64,000 nucleotides of DNA. It comes from Photobacterium aquae. GTDB taxonomy: Bacteria > Pseudomonadota > Gammaproteobacteria > Enterobacterales > Vibrionaceae. Made by a program: the position numbers and the translations under genes. Under the pieces are notes generated by a model. The model searched no databases. It was not told the origin of the DNA and saw only the letters and a list, made by a program, of their open reading frames with translations. Of the stretch, positions 8,317-15,953 are shown one piece after another. Within the stretch, counting starts at the first letter, position 1. Each line of letters starts with the position of its first letter. The stretch lies in contig NZ_LDOT01000004.1 in assembly GCF_001029445.1 (NCBI RefSeq), positions 35,774 through 99,773 on the forward strand. Reading direction: 5' to 3'.

Positions 8317-8979
8317 GTGAATCAACCTCTCAACTATAGAAACACCAAATTCATCACAAGTGCACCTTCGATCCGACAGCTACCGACGGATGCAGGCGTT
8401 GAGATTGCATTTGCTGGTCGCTCCAATGCAGGTAAGTCAAGTGCACTGAACCGCATCACCGACCAGAAAAGCCTAGCTCGTACCTCTAAAACGCCTGGCC
8501 GAACACAATTGATCAACATGTTTGAAGTTGTTCCGGGTTGTAACCTGATCGATCTACCGGGTTACGGCTACGCTCAGGTTCCGCTGGAAATGAAATTGAA
8601 ATGGCAGGCGGCTCTTGGTGAGTACCTGCAAAAACGCGAATGCTTGCAAGGCCTTGTGGTACTGATGGATATCCGCCACCCACTTAAAGATCTCGACCAG
8701 CAGATGATTATGTGGGCCATTGAAAGCCGCCTTCCGGTACTGGTTTTGCTAACCAAAGCCGACAAACTTAAGAGCGGAGCCCGCAAGCAGCAGCTATTGA
8801 AAGTCCGCGAAAGTGTGAAAGCCTTCGGGGGCGATATTCAGGTTGAGGCGTTCTCTTCACTCAAGGGCATCGGCGTCGACCAAGTTCGCCGCAAGCTTGA
8901 TAGCTGGTTTGCCCCGGAGCTTGAGCGCCAGATGGCATTGCTCGCCGAGGACGAAGATGAGATGGGTGACGAAGAATAA
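8317..8979 (+). CDS. engB: Ribosome biogenesis GTPase EngB (YihA)
   Basis: A 220-residue GTPase needed for 50S subunit assembly. G1 is GRSNAGKS at 34-41, followed by the switch I Thr in KTPGRTQ, G3 DLPGYGYA, and G4 LTKADK. An acidic C-terminal tail ([10 protein letters not shown]) extends past the family core. The GTG at 8317 was chosen because GACGGAG is six bases upstream and the product begins like known EngB proteins; the in-frame ATG at 8233 would add 28 residues lacking similarity. It converges on the Spot 42 region and has its own terminator. Confidence 0.95.
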   Translation: MNQPLNYRNTKFITSAPSIRQLPTDAGVEIAFAGRSNAGKSSALNRITDQKSLARTSKTPGRTQLINMFEVVPGCNLIDLPGYGYAQVPLEMKLKWQAALGEYLQKRECLQGLVVLMDIRHPLKDLDQQMIMWAIESRLPVLVLLTKADKLKSGARKQQLLKVRESVKAFGGDIQVEAFSSLKGIGVDQVRRKLDSWFAPELERQMALLAEDEDEMGDEE

Positions 8980-9000
8980 TCCACTCCACTCTTTCTAGAT

Positions 9001-9030
9001 AAAAAAAGCTCCCTCTGGGAGCTTTTTTTA
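9001..9030 (+). terminator. Terminator of engB
   Basis: The stem AAAGCTCCC-TCT-GGGAGCTTT is followed by a T-run, 20 bases after the engB stop. The flanking A-run means it could also act on the minus strand. Confidence 0.9.
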
Positions 9031-9070
9031 TCTTCGCCTGCGCGAGATTACCCCACCAGTACGGCGGCAT

Positions 9071-9098
9071 AAAAATACCCCGCCATCCAGGCGGGGTA
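9071..9098 (-). terminator. Minus-strand terminator downstream of the Spot 42 region
   Basis: The minus-strand stem TACCCCGCC-TGGAT-GGCGGGGTA is followed by TTTTT. No recognised minus-strand gene ends here. It may end a transcript running through 9100-9360 or be a backup for the small RNAs upstream. A reading frame across 9085-9345 contains a Cys/His cluster (CRCAKHPSCC), but I do not consider it a supported gene. Confidence 0.75.
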
Positions 9099-9298
9099 AT
9101 GGGAGAGAAATAGGAGTTTTTTTTATTTTTGTCCGGCAAGCATCAAGTATTTCTCGGGGCAACGCAAGTTTTTTATCCAGTTTTTGTGCTTTTTTGCAGC
9201 AGCTTGGATGCTTAGCACACCTACATTTCAATGCGATAACATCTACTTTTAGACACTTCACCACAAAAATGCCACCAAGTTGTTTTATAAAGAAAAAT

Positions 9299-9322
9299 AA
9301 CATCTCTAAATTTAGAGATGTT
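9299..9322. repeat. 24-base perfect palindrome
   Basis: AACATCTCTAAA and its exact complement TTTAGAGATGTT abut without a loop. On the minus strand the palindrome is followed by ATTTTTCTTT. It could be a weak terminator or a protein-binding operator; the sequence does not decide. Confidence 0.6.
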
Positions 9323-9367
9323 GTTGTCATATCTGGAATAAAATTACATTTTGCTGAATAGCGAGAT

Positions 9368-9463
9368 AAAAAAAAGCCACCCAAAATAAGTGGGTGGCTA
9401 TTTCATGGATTTGTTGGCCGGCGACGCAAAGTCCCCACCCAAAAACAAATATGAACAAGAAGC
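9368..9463 (-). ncRNA. Predicted small RNA downstream of Spot 42
   Basis: A perfect minus-strand TATAAT (9475-9470) would start an RNA near 9463. About 95 bases later the stem AGCCACCCA with its partner TGGGTGGCT ends in eight T residues (9375-9368). Nothing in it looks coding. Vibrionaceae are reported to encode a small RNA (VSsrna24) a few hundred bases downstream of Spot 42, and this could be its counterpart. That link rests on position and memory, not on alignment. The -35 element is poor. Confidence 0.6.
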
Positions 9464-9680
9464 AGCATTATTATACCTGCCCCCCTATTTAAATTAAAGT
9501 AAATACTCTAATTTCAAGCCGTCATTATCAGCAGCTAAAAATCGTTTGTTTTTTCGACAAAAAACCATGGAAATGGTGTCATTATCGACCCAATACAAAC
9601 AAAATGAGGCAATGGAGGGGAAAAAAGATCACTAACAGGGGAAGGGATATATCAGGGGGGAACGTTTGCAGGGCCCAAAT

Positions 9681-9782
9681 AAAAAACGCCCTGACCAAAT
9701 GGTCAGGGCGGCTGAATCAGCCAAATCCAATAACGTGAAACAAAAGGTCTGAAAGATAGAACATCTTACCTCTGTACCCTAC
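9681..9782 (-). ncRNA. spf: Spot 42 regulatory RNA
   Basis: The minus strand begins GTAGGGTACAGAGG and continues with GATGTTCTATCTTTCAGACC, then GGATTTGGCTGA. It ends in the terminator GCCCTGACC-ATT-TGGTCAGGGC followed by TTTTTTATT. This matches E. coli Spot 42 almost base for base over its unstructured Hfq-binding and target-pairing regions, and the location between polA and engB is the conserved one. In E. coli the RNA represses secondary metabolism and is itself repressed by CRP-cAMP. The length here is about 102 bases. Confidence 0.96.
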
Positions 9783-9813
9783 GCAGATAACTGTATATCA
9801 ATTGCTCAGTGTT

Positions 9814-9878
9814 GAAAAGTACTTTTCGTAGTTTTTTTTCATTAAGTCGTAACTTATTTCTAAGTTCCGTAACTTATT
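9814..9878 (-). promoter_or_regulatory. Spot 42 upstream control region with palindrome and direct repeats
   Basis: GAAAAGTACTTTTC (9814-9827) is a perfect 14-base palindrome at about -32 to -45 from the Spot 42 start. Further upstream, CGTAACTTATT occurs twice (9848-9858 and 9868-9878), spaced exactly 20 bases, about two helical turns. These look like protein-binding sites; no CRP consensus was recognised. Their role is inferred. Confidence 0.4.
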
Positions 9879-9895
9879 GATGCTTTATTTTTCAT

Positions 9896-9925
9896 AAAAA
9901 AATAGCCAGCTTTCGCTGGCCATTT
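9896..9925 (-). terminator. Terminator of polA
   Basis: The minus-strand stem TGGCCAGC-GAAA-GCTGGCTA is followed by seven T residues, 31 bases after the polA stop. Confidence 0.85.
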
Positions 9926-9955
9926 TACTTACCTGTAACTTAATGCATTGATTTA

Positions 9956-12745
9956 TCAGTGTGCCTGATCCCAGTTATCACCAATACCAGCATCAGCAAT
10001 CAACGGAACGGCTAATTCGGCAGCCGCTTCCATCAGGCGTCTGATCTCGGCAGATACGTTGTCTACATCCGCTTCCTGTACTTCAAATACAAGTTCATCG
10101 TGTACCTGCATTAACAAACGCACGCGGCCTTCCGGCTGCTGGCCAATCCACTGGTCAACAAGCAGCATCGCTTTCTTGATAATGTCCGCAGCCGTCCCTT
10201 GCATCGGGGCATTGATCGCAGCACGTTCGGCGGCTTTGCGACGCATACCATTACGCGATTGGATTTCAGGCAAGTGCAGGCGACGACCGAAGATAGTCTC
10301 GACGAACCCCTGCTCTGACGCTGCAGTACGAGTGTCCTCCATATACTGCATCACACCCGGGTAGCGTTCAAAGTAGACATTCATGTAGTCCTGCGCCTCA
10401 CCGCGCGGGATACCAAGCTGCTTCGCCAAGCCAAATGCACTCATACCGTAAATCAGGCCGAAGTTCACCGCCTTCGCACGGCGGCGCTGCTCACTTGATA
10501 CCTGATCAATCGCAATACCCATGATTTCCGCAGCCGTTGCCGCGTGGATGTCTTTACCTTCTCGGAACGCATCAAGCAGCGCCTGGTCACCAGATAGGTG
10601 GGCCATAATACGCAGTTCAATCTGCGAGTAGTCGACAGCCAGGATCTTGTAGCCGTCCGGCGCGACAAATGCCTGACGGATACGGCGGCCTTCTTCGTTG
10701 CGCACCGGAATATTCTGCAAGTTAGGATCCGTTGACGACAAACGGCCAGTCGCTGTCACCGCTTGGTGGTAAGACGTATGCACGCGGCCCGTAGCTGGGT
10801 TGATCATCTTCGGTAGCTTATCGGTGTACGTCGATTTCAACTTCGCCAAGCCGCGGTATTCCAAAATCAGCTTGGGTAGCGGGTAATCCAGCGCCAACTC
10901 TTGCAGCACCTCTTCGTTGGTCGAAGGTGTACCCGACGGCGTCTTCTTGATAACAGGCAGCCCCATTTTCTCAAACAAAATCGCCTGCAGCTGCTTGGGT
11001 GAGTTCATGTTGAACTCTTGCTCCGCAATCTCGTACGCTTTCTTCTCCAACTCTTCAAGGCGGGCAGCAATTTCTACCGACTGTGCGCTCAGCTTCATTT
11101 CATCAATCAGCACACCAGTACGCTCAATGCGAGACAGTACAGGCACCAACGGCATCTCGATCTCTTCGTATACCGCCTTGAGCTTTTCGTCATGCTCGAT
11201 GTTGGCAAACAGGCGGTTGTGCAGGCGCAGCGTCACATCTGCATCTTCCGCGGCGTAAGGCGAGGCTTGCTCGAGATCGATCTGGTTGAATGTCAGCTGG
11301 TTCTTGCCTTTGCCGGCGATCTGCTCGAACGAGATACAGCTATGCTGAAGGAAACGCAGTGCCAAGCTGTCCATGTCATGCTTGCCGCCTACGCTGTTGT
11401 AGACATAGGACGCCAACATGGTGTCATGCTTGATCCCCTTCATTTCAATCCCATAACGCGCAAGAACCGATGCATCGTACTTGAGGTTCTGGCCAACTTT
11501 CGCCTGAGCCTCATCTTCAAGGATCGGTTTGAGCTGCTCGAGAACCCAGCTGCGGTCCAGCTGCTGCGGGGCATCCAGATAATCGTGGGCAACCGGCACA
11601 TAGGCAGCAACGCCTTCCTCGGTCGCGAACGACAGGCCGACTAAATTCGCCACCATGTAGTCCAGGCTGTCGGTCTCGGTATCAAACGCAAACAGATCGG
11701 CGGCCTTGAGCTTATCCAACCAAGTATTGAAAGAGGCTTCATCAAGAATGGTCTCATACTGGCTGCGGTCGATGTTGACAGCCGATGTGTCCATGTTCGA
11801 TTGCACCGCCGATGTGGCGCGCGCTGCACCGGCTGATTCATCAGCCTCCACGACACCAGTACCGCCATCAAGCAGCTCGTTCAACCAAGCCTTGAACGTC
11901 AGCTGGCCATATAGCTTGATCAGCTCGTCTTTGCTTGGCTCTGCTTTCAGCAGAGATTCCGGCGTCTCTTCCAGCTCAACATCCAGCTTGATGGTCGCGA
12001 GTTCGTAAGACAGCATGGCATTATCTTTGTTGTCGACAAGCTTCTTCGCCATGGTTTTCGAACCACGGAAGCCAAGCGCGGCAATGTCATCAAGGTTTTC
12101 GTACAGCTTGGTTAGGCCACCAATACCTTGTAGCAGCGCCGTGGCCGTTTTGTCACCCACACCCGGTACGCCCGGGATGTTATCGACCTTATCGCCCATC
12201 AACGCCAGGTAGTCGATAATCAGCTCAGGTGGGATACCAAATTTCTCAATGACCCCTTCGCGCCCCATCACCACATTGGTCATGGTGTTGATCAGCGTAA
12301 TGTTGTCATCCACCAGCTGCGCCATATCTTTATCACCCGTACTGATCAATACAGGCATACCCTTTTGCGACGCCTGATAAGCCAGCGTACCGATAACGTC
12401 ATCCGCCTCTACACCCGGTACGCAAATAAGCGGTAGGCCCATCGCCCGGATCACGTTATGCAATGGCTCTATTTGGCAACGGAGATCGTCCGGCATTGGC
12501 GGGCGATTCGCTTTGTATTCCGGGTACATATCGTCACGGAAGGTTTTACCCTTAGCATCGAAAACCACAGCAATACGATCAGAAGCAAACTGGCGCATCA
12601 TACTGCGCAACATGTTCACAACCCCATAAACTGCGTTGGTCGGGATTTCACCGTTACTCATCGTACCTGGGTAAGCATGAAAAGCGCGATATAGATAAGA
12701 AGAGCCATCGATCAGGATCAACGGATTTTCAGGAATACTTGCCAT
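9956..12745 (-). CDS. polA: DNA polymerase I
   Basis: A 929-residue repair and Okazaki-processing polymerase, matching the E. coli length. There are three domains. The 5' nuclease comes first (about 1-320; [22 protein letters not shown]). The 3'-5' proofreading exonuclease follows (about 350-520) and is intact ([19 protein letters not shown]). The polymerase (about 530-929) has motif [18 protein letters not shown] helix [13 protein letters not shown] and motif [11 protein letters not shown]. The ATG at 12745 gives [16 protein letters not shown], the family start; an upstream ATG at 12832 would add 29 unsupported residues. It is monocistronic, with Spot 42 immediately downstream on the same strand. 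Confidence 0.97.
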   Translation of the reverse strand: MASIPENPLILIDGSSYLYRAFHAYPGTMSNGEIPTNAVYGVVNMLRSMMRQFASDRIAVVFDAKGKTFRDDMYPEYKANRPPMPDDLRCQIEPLHNVIRAMGLPLICVPGVEADDVIGTLAYQASQKGMPVLISTGDKDMAQLVDDNITLINTMTNVVMGREGVIEKFGIPPELIIDYLALMGDKVDNIPGVPGVGDKTATALLQGIGGLTKLYENLDDIAALGFRGSKTMAKKLVDNKDNAMLSYELATIKLDVELEETPESLLKAEPSKDELIKLYGQLTFKAWLNELLDGGTGVVEADESAGAARATSAVQSNMDTSAVNIDRSQYETILDEASFNTWLDKLKAADLFAFDTETDSLDYMVANLVGLSFATEEGVAAYVPVAHDYLDAPQQLDRSWVLEQLKPILEDEAQAKVGQNLKYDASVLARYGIEMKGIKHDTMLASYVYNSVGGKHDMDSLALRFLQHSCISFEQIAGKGKNQLTFNQIDLEQASPYAAEDADVTLRLHNRLFANIEHDEKLKAVYEEIEMPLVPVLSRIERTGVLIDEMKLSAQSVEIAARLEELEKKAYEIAEQEFNMNSPKQLQAILFEKMGLPVIKKTPSGTPSTNEEVLQELALDYPLPKLILEYRGLAKLKSTYTDKLPKMINPATGRVHTSYHQAVTATGRLSSTDPNLQNIPVRNEEGRRIRQAFVAPDGYKILAVDYSQIELRIMAHLSGDQALLDAFREGKDIHAATAAEIMGIAIDQVSSEQRRRAKAVNFGLIYGMSAFGLAKQLGIPRGEAQDYMNVYFERYPGVMQYMEDTRTAASEQGFVETIFGRRLHLPEIQSRNGMRRKAAERAAINAPMQGTAADIIKKAMLLVDQWIGQQPEGRVRLLMQVHDELVFEVQEADVDNVSAEIRRLMEAAAELAVPLIADAGIGDNWDQAH

Positions 12746-12842
12746 AATAATAATCTTATTCAGGGAGGTAAGAGTCAGAGCCTTAGAATGCCATGACTCC
12801 CAGCAACTGTTAACCGCTGTTTTCCAAGACATCGCCCCACCC

Positions 12843-12978
12843 TGTGGATAAGTTTGTTAGTATTTGAAATGTTTTCTTTGATCAAAATCTTGATAACTTT
12901 TTGATTTTAAAAATAAACACACTCAAATCAACAACTTAAGCAAAGCCAGATCGATGGATCTTTGATCCTAAAATGATC
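12843..12978. promoter_or_regulatory. DnaA box and GATC cluster upstream of polA
   Basis: TGTGGATAA at 12843-12851 is the exact complement of the high-affinity DnaA box TTATCCACA. Five Dam sites (GATC) follow at 12880, 12949, 12957, 12964 and 12975, four of them within 30 bases in an AT-rich stretch. This is the polA/elbB divergent intergenic region and presumably also holds both promoters. DnaA and SeqA/Dam control is a proposal. Confidence 0.5.
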
Positions 12979-13066
12979 ATTAATTGTGGAAAACGTTAAC
13001 AGAATTCTCTTTACTGGCAAAAAATCGGTGTAAGATTAGCCAAACCTGACCATAAAGGAAGCCATT

Positions 13067-13717
13067 ATGAAGAAAATTGCGGTCATTTTGAGCGGGGCTG
13101 GTGTATTTGACGGTGCCGAGATCCACGAAGCCGTGCTCAGCTTGTACGCTATCGAGCGACACGGGGCGAGCTGGCACTGTTTTGCTCCAAACATGGATCA
13201 ACACCATGTGATCAACCATATTACGGGCGAGGAAATGCCGGAAACGCGCAATGTCCTGATCGAGGCAGCGCGGATCGCCCGCGGCAATATCCAAGACATC
13301 TGCGATCTCAATCCTCTCGATTTCGATGCCCTGCTGCTGCCGGGGGGATTCGGCGTCGCCAAAAACCTGTCGGACTTTGCCTTTGCGGCAGCTGACTGCA
13401 CCATTCACCCGGAAGTAAAGCGGGTGTGCCAGCAATTTGCCGAAGCCGAAAAACCAGCCGCCTACCTGTGCATAGCCCCCGCCCTGATCCCGAAGATCTA
13501 CGGTCCCGGTGCCCAGGGTACGATCGGCACGGATCCTGAGACCGCACATGCATTCAACCAGATGGGCGGAGAACATATCGAGTGCCCGGTCCACGATTTC
13601 GTGCTGGATCAAAAACGCCGGATCCTCACCACCCCGGCCTACATGCTGGCAGGCAGCCTCAGCGAAGCCGCAACCGGCATTGACAAACTGGTTGCCGAAC
13701 TGGTGAAAATTGCCTGA
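13067..13717 (+). CDS. elbB: ElbB, DJ-1/PfpI-family isoprenoid biosynthesis-associated glyoxalase
   Basis: A 216-residue member of the DJ-1/PfpI class I glutamine-amidotransferase-like fold. MKKIAVILSGAGVFDGAEIHE is the ElbB start. The nucleophile elbow is AAYLCIAPALIPKIYG, with Cys in the expected place, and an LLLPGGFGVAKNL loop lies before it. E. coli ElbB has glyoxalase activity and was linked to isoprenoid synthesis; the physiological role is unclear. It is transcribed away from polA and converges on the RyhB RNA, whose terminator starts 20 bases after the stop. Confidence 0.93.
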   Translation: MKKIAVILSGAGVFDGAEIHEAVLSLYAIERHGASWHCFAPNMDQHHVINHITGEEMPETRNVLIEAARIARGNIQDICDLNPLDFDALLLPGGFGVAKNLSDFAFAAADCTIHPEVKRVCQQFAEAEKPAAYLCIAPALIPKIYGPGAQGTIGTDPETAHAFNQMGGEHIECPVHDFVLDQKRRILTTPAYMLAGSLSEAATGIDKLVAELVKIA

Positions 13718-13737
13718 GCCATGACTATGGCCCAAAA

Positions 13738-13916
13738 AAGAAAAAGCGGCGCTACTTTCGGCATCAAGCCGGATGTAGCTGCCGCTCAGCAGAATTGGTT
13801 GTTATTTTTAGCCCTACACCAAAAACAAACCCTAGCTGAAGTACACTGGAAGCAATGTGAGCAATGTCGTGCCTTCAAACGAAGCGAGCCTTTGGCTGTC
13901 TCGCCTCGCTGAGTGC
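13738..13916 (-). ncRNA. ryhB: RyhB iron-stress regulatory RNA
   Basis: On the minus strand, positions 13873-13835 contain the RyhB core GCACGACATTGCTCACATTG followed by CTTCCAG, essentially identical to the seed region of E. coli RyhB. A Fur box lies just upstream, the promoter TTGCAT-16-TATTAT predicts a start near 13916, and a hairpin with TTTTTCTTTTTT (13741-13775 stem) ends the RNA. The length of about 180 bases exceeds the 90 bases of E. coli, as known for Vibrio RyhB. RyhB lowers expression of iron-using proteins under iron starvation through Hfq. A plus-strand reading frame over this region is a shadow. Confidence 0.95.
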
Positions 13917-13921
13917 AAGTT

Positions 13922-13940
13922 AATAATAACCATTCTCATT
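13922..13940. promoter_or_regulatory. Fur box overlapping the ryhB promoter
   Basis: AATAATAACCATTCTCATT matches the 19-base Fur palindrome (AATGATAATNATTATCATT) at 15 of 18 defined positions. It overlaps the predicted -10 element TATTAT (13928-13923) of ryhB, so iron-loaded Fur would block it. Confidence 0.85.
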
Positions 13941-13971
13941 TGAGATGCAAGCATTTTATTGAGAATTCTTC

Positions 13972-14421
13972 TCAGTTAATAATTTCACCACTCACTAGCT
14001 GCTTGGCAAAATGCAGGCGGTAGTCCAACATCCCTTCTTTTTTGTCCATATCTTCAATCAGATAACCATTCCTTAGCAGCAACCTCAGCATTGCAGGGAA
14101 GCGGTTTCTCGACTTGACCCGAATGGCACTATAACCCTGTTCTCTTGCCCACTCCTCCTGGGCCTCCAGCAAGGCCTGTGCAACCCCCCGGCCACGACCT
14201 CTTGGCGCGACCCCACCGAGCCAGCTGTAGAAAACCTGTTCCGACAGGGCATAGCCAATCTTGACCCCGACAAGTTCGCCTTCCTGCTCGGCCACCAGCA
14301 CCAGAGCCCTGCGACCATCCAGCCGCAGGGCCACTGCCGCATGGTCTGCCGGTTTGGCAAACTCGCTGATCTTGGCCAGCACGGCCACCGCCTCGTCTAT
14401 CGTCGCTTCGCGGATCATCAT
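13972..14421 (-). CDS. GNAT-family N-acetyltransferase
   Basis: A 149-residue single GNAT domain. It has LVLVAEQEGELVGVKIGY (beta 3-4), the acetyl-CoA pyrophosphate loop APRGRGRGVAQALLEA (motif A), and a C-terminal FPAMLRLLLRNGYLIEDMD. The substrate is unknown. The first of two adjacent ATGs (14421) was chosen because AGGAGG lies eight bases upstream; the longer frame from 14505 has no such signal. It stands alone between yhhQ and ryhB, both also minus strand, and no terminator is obvious before the ryhB promoter. Confidence 0.85.
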   Translation of the reverse strand: MMIREATIDEAVAVLAKISEFAKPADHAAVALRLDGRRALVLVAEQEGELVGVKIGYALSEQVFYSWLGGVAPRGRGRGVAQALLEAQEEWAREQGYSAIRVKSRNRFPAMLRLLLRNGYLIEDMDKKEGMLDYRLHFAKQLVSGEIIN

Positions 14422-14542
14422 TGTGCGTTCCTCCTGATATTCGCCATCCCCGAATAAGCAAAAGGCCAGCAACTGCTGGCCCCTCGGTCCGGATTGATTC
14501 CCCATTATCGGGCCAAATGCCCCGCCGTCAAAGCGATAGACG

Positions 14543-15226
14543 CTATACCTCGGCTGTACTGCCAGCTATCGCCCCTTCTTTCGGCGCGAGTGTTGTCAAC
14601 CGCTTGATCAGGTAGTTGAGCAGCACACCGTACATCGGTACAAACAAACCCAGGCTGATCAGAAGTTTGAATCCATAATCCACGAAGGCAATTTCCACCC
14701 AGTTGGCCGCCATGAACGGATCCGGGCTGTTGTAGAACGCGATCGAGAAAAATGCCAACGTATCGAGCGCATTACCAAACAGCGTCGAGCAAGTCGGAGC
14801 CACCCACCACTGCTTAGTCTGACGCAGGCGGTTGAACACCGACACATCCATAATCTGGCCCAACAAATAAGCCATGAAGCTGGCAATCGAGATCCGCGCA
14901 ACAAACAGGTTGAAGTCACCCAGATGCGACAAGCCCTGGTATTCTCCCTGATAGAAAAGGACTGACAAGGCGTAAGAAATCGCCAGTGCCGGTACCATGA
15001 CCCGCAGGATGATCCGCCGCGCCATAGACGCTCCGAAAATCCGCACAGTCAGATCCGTAGCAAGGAAAATAAACGGGAAAGTGAAGGCACCCCAGGTCGT
15101 ATGGAAGCCAAAGACCGTGAAGGGCAGTTGCACCAGGTAGTTACTGGAAGCGATGATCAATAGGTGGAAGGCCACCAGAAATGAAAGGGCTTTGCGCTGC
15201 TGCGCAGATGAAAAATGAGTCGTCAT
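14543..15226 (-). CDS. yhhQ: Queuosine precursor transporter (YhhQ/QPTR family)
   Basis: A 227-residue inner-membrane protein with about six hydrophobic helices. The family signatures TFPFIFLATDLTVRIFG near the second and third helices and FGNALDTLAFFSIAFY near the fifth are present. E. coli YhhQ imports preQ0/preQ1 for queuosine modification of tRNA. I looked for a preQ1 riboswitch in the 130-base leader and did not recognise one. The upstream neighbour on the same strand is a DUF3630-like gene, 133 bases away. Confidence 0.92.
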   Translation of the reverse strand: MTTHFSSAQQRKALSFLVAFHLLIIASSNYLVQLPFTVFGFHTTWGAFTFPFIFLATDLTVRIFGASMARRIILRVMVPALAISYALSVLFYQGEYQGLSHLGDFNLFVARISIASFMAYLLGQIMDVSVFNRLRQTKQWWVAPTCSTLFGNALDTLAFFSIAFYNSPDPFMAANWVEIAFVDYGFKLLISLGLFVPMYGVLLNYLIKRLTTLAPKEGAIAGSTAEV

Positions 15227-15359
15227 GTAGAGACCTTTTTGTCATTGGGGGAGAGGGAACCCAAAACACCACCAAGCCTCATCGGCATCAGCGGCAACCG
15301 AAGGCGGCGATTATACAGCAACCCAAGGCATTGACCAGAGGAGAACGCAAAGTAACCGA

Positions 15360-15698
15360 TTACACGATTATCGGCAGTTGCTGGGCCAAAAAAGCCATTA
15401 CCGGCGTCGACTCCGCATCGAGCCCTTCCAGCCAGATCTGGCCGCTGTAATGCTCCGCCTTGAGCAGCATCTTGCAGCCCTCGAAGTCTACCAGCCATAC
15501 ATGCAGATCGGCATTGGCCTCTTGCTCGAGCACCTTCAGCTCCCAGCGCTCCAACAGCGGGGCGACTACAGCAGCGAAGGTGTCAAAGTCCCAGCCGTGC
15601 ACGTCCAGCTCCAGCACAGGGACAGCCAAATCCAAGCGACGGCACTCAAACCGTATCCTGTCTTTGCCTTCCATGTCCTTTGCGAATAGCTTTTCCAT
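15360..15698 (-). CDS. Small DUF3630-like protein of unknown function
   Basis: A 112-residue soluble acidic protein without signal or membrane segments. It resembles the DUF3630 family of Vibrionales; I am moderately sure of that match. Aromatic-rich patches (LDVHGWDFDTF, DLHVWLVDFEG, YSGQIWLEGL) suggest a compact alpha/beta fold. The ATG at 15698, preceded by AGGAAAG, is preferred to the one at 15716. It lies between recQ and yhhQ on the same strand, with 255 bases separating it from the recQ stop. No function is proposed. Confidence 0.65.
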   Translation of the reverse strand: MEKLFAKDMEGKDRIRFECRRLDLAVPVLELDVHGWDFDTFAAVVAPLLERWELKVLEQEANADLHVWLVDFEGCKMLLKAEHYSGQIWLEGLDAESTPVMAFLAQQLPIIV

Positions 15699-15911
15699 CA
15701 ACTTTCCTGTAACCAATTGTTTCTATGCGTATCAAGCAATAACAATGGGCTAGCCAAAACGAGTCACCCATGATTTTATAGAGTGGCTGTACTGCAAACC
15801 GATCTGGTGAGTATTACAGCCGGTGAATTTAACATTCTCACCAAATACGCAAGCTGTTTTGTAGCGGATAAACCCATGCCGGCCATTTGGCCCGCCGGGG
15901 CAACGCATTTG

Positions 15912-15941
15912 TGCCGGGCGCGGATTGCCCGGTATTTTTTT
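15912..15941 (+). terminator. Orphan plus-strand terminator
   Basis: CCGGGC-GCGGATT-GCCCGG is followed by TATTTTTTT on the plus strand. All annotated genes nearby are on the minus strand, so no known gene ends here. A plus-strand RNA from the 15717-15910 intergenic region is possible. Confidence 0.6.
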
Positions 15942-15953
15942 ATCAGAACCGCG

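Noticed and set aside
9028..9384. 118-codon minus-strand frame downstream of the Spot 42 region
   Set aside because: It spans a perfect palindrome and a terminator, lacks a ribosome site, and its C-terminal part is read through hairpins. Kept only as a finding.
13721..13912. Plus-strand frame of 63 codons after elbB
   Set aside because: It lies over the RyhB RNA on the other strand and has no protein similarity.
15227..15359. preQ1 riboswitch upstream of yhhQ
   Set aside because: I looked for the conserved preQ1-I core and its pseudoknot and did not find them.
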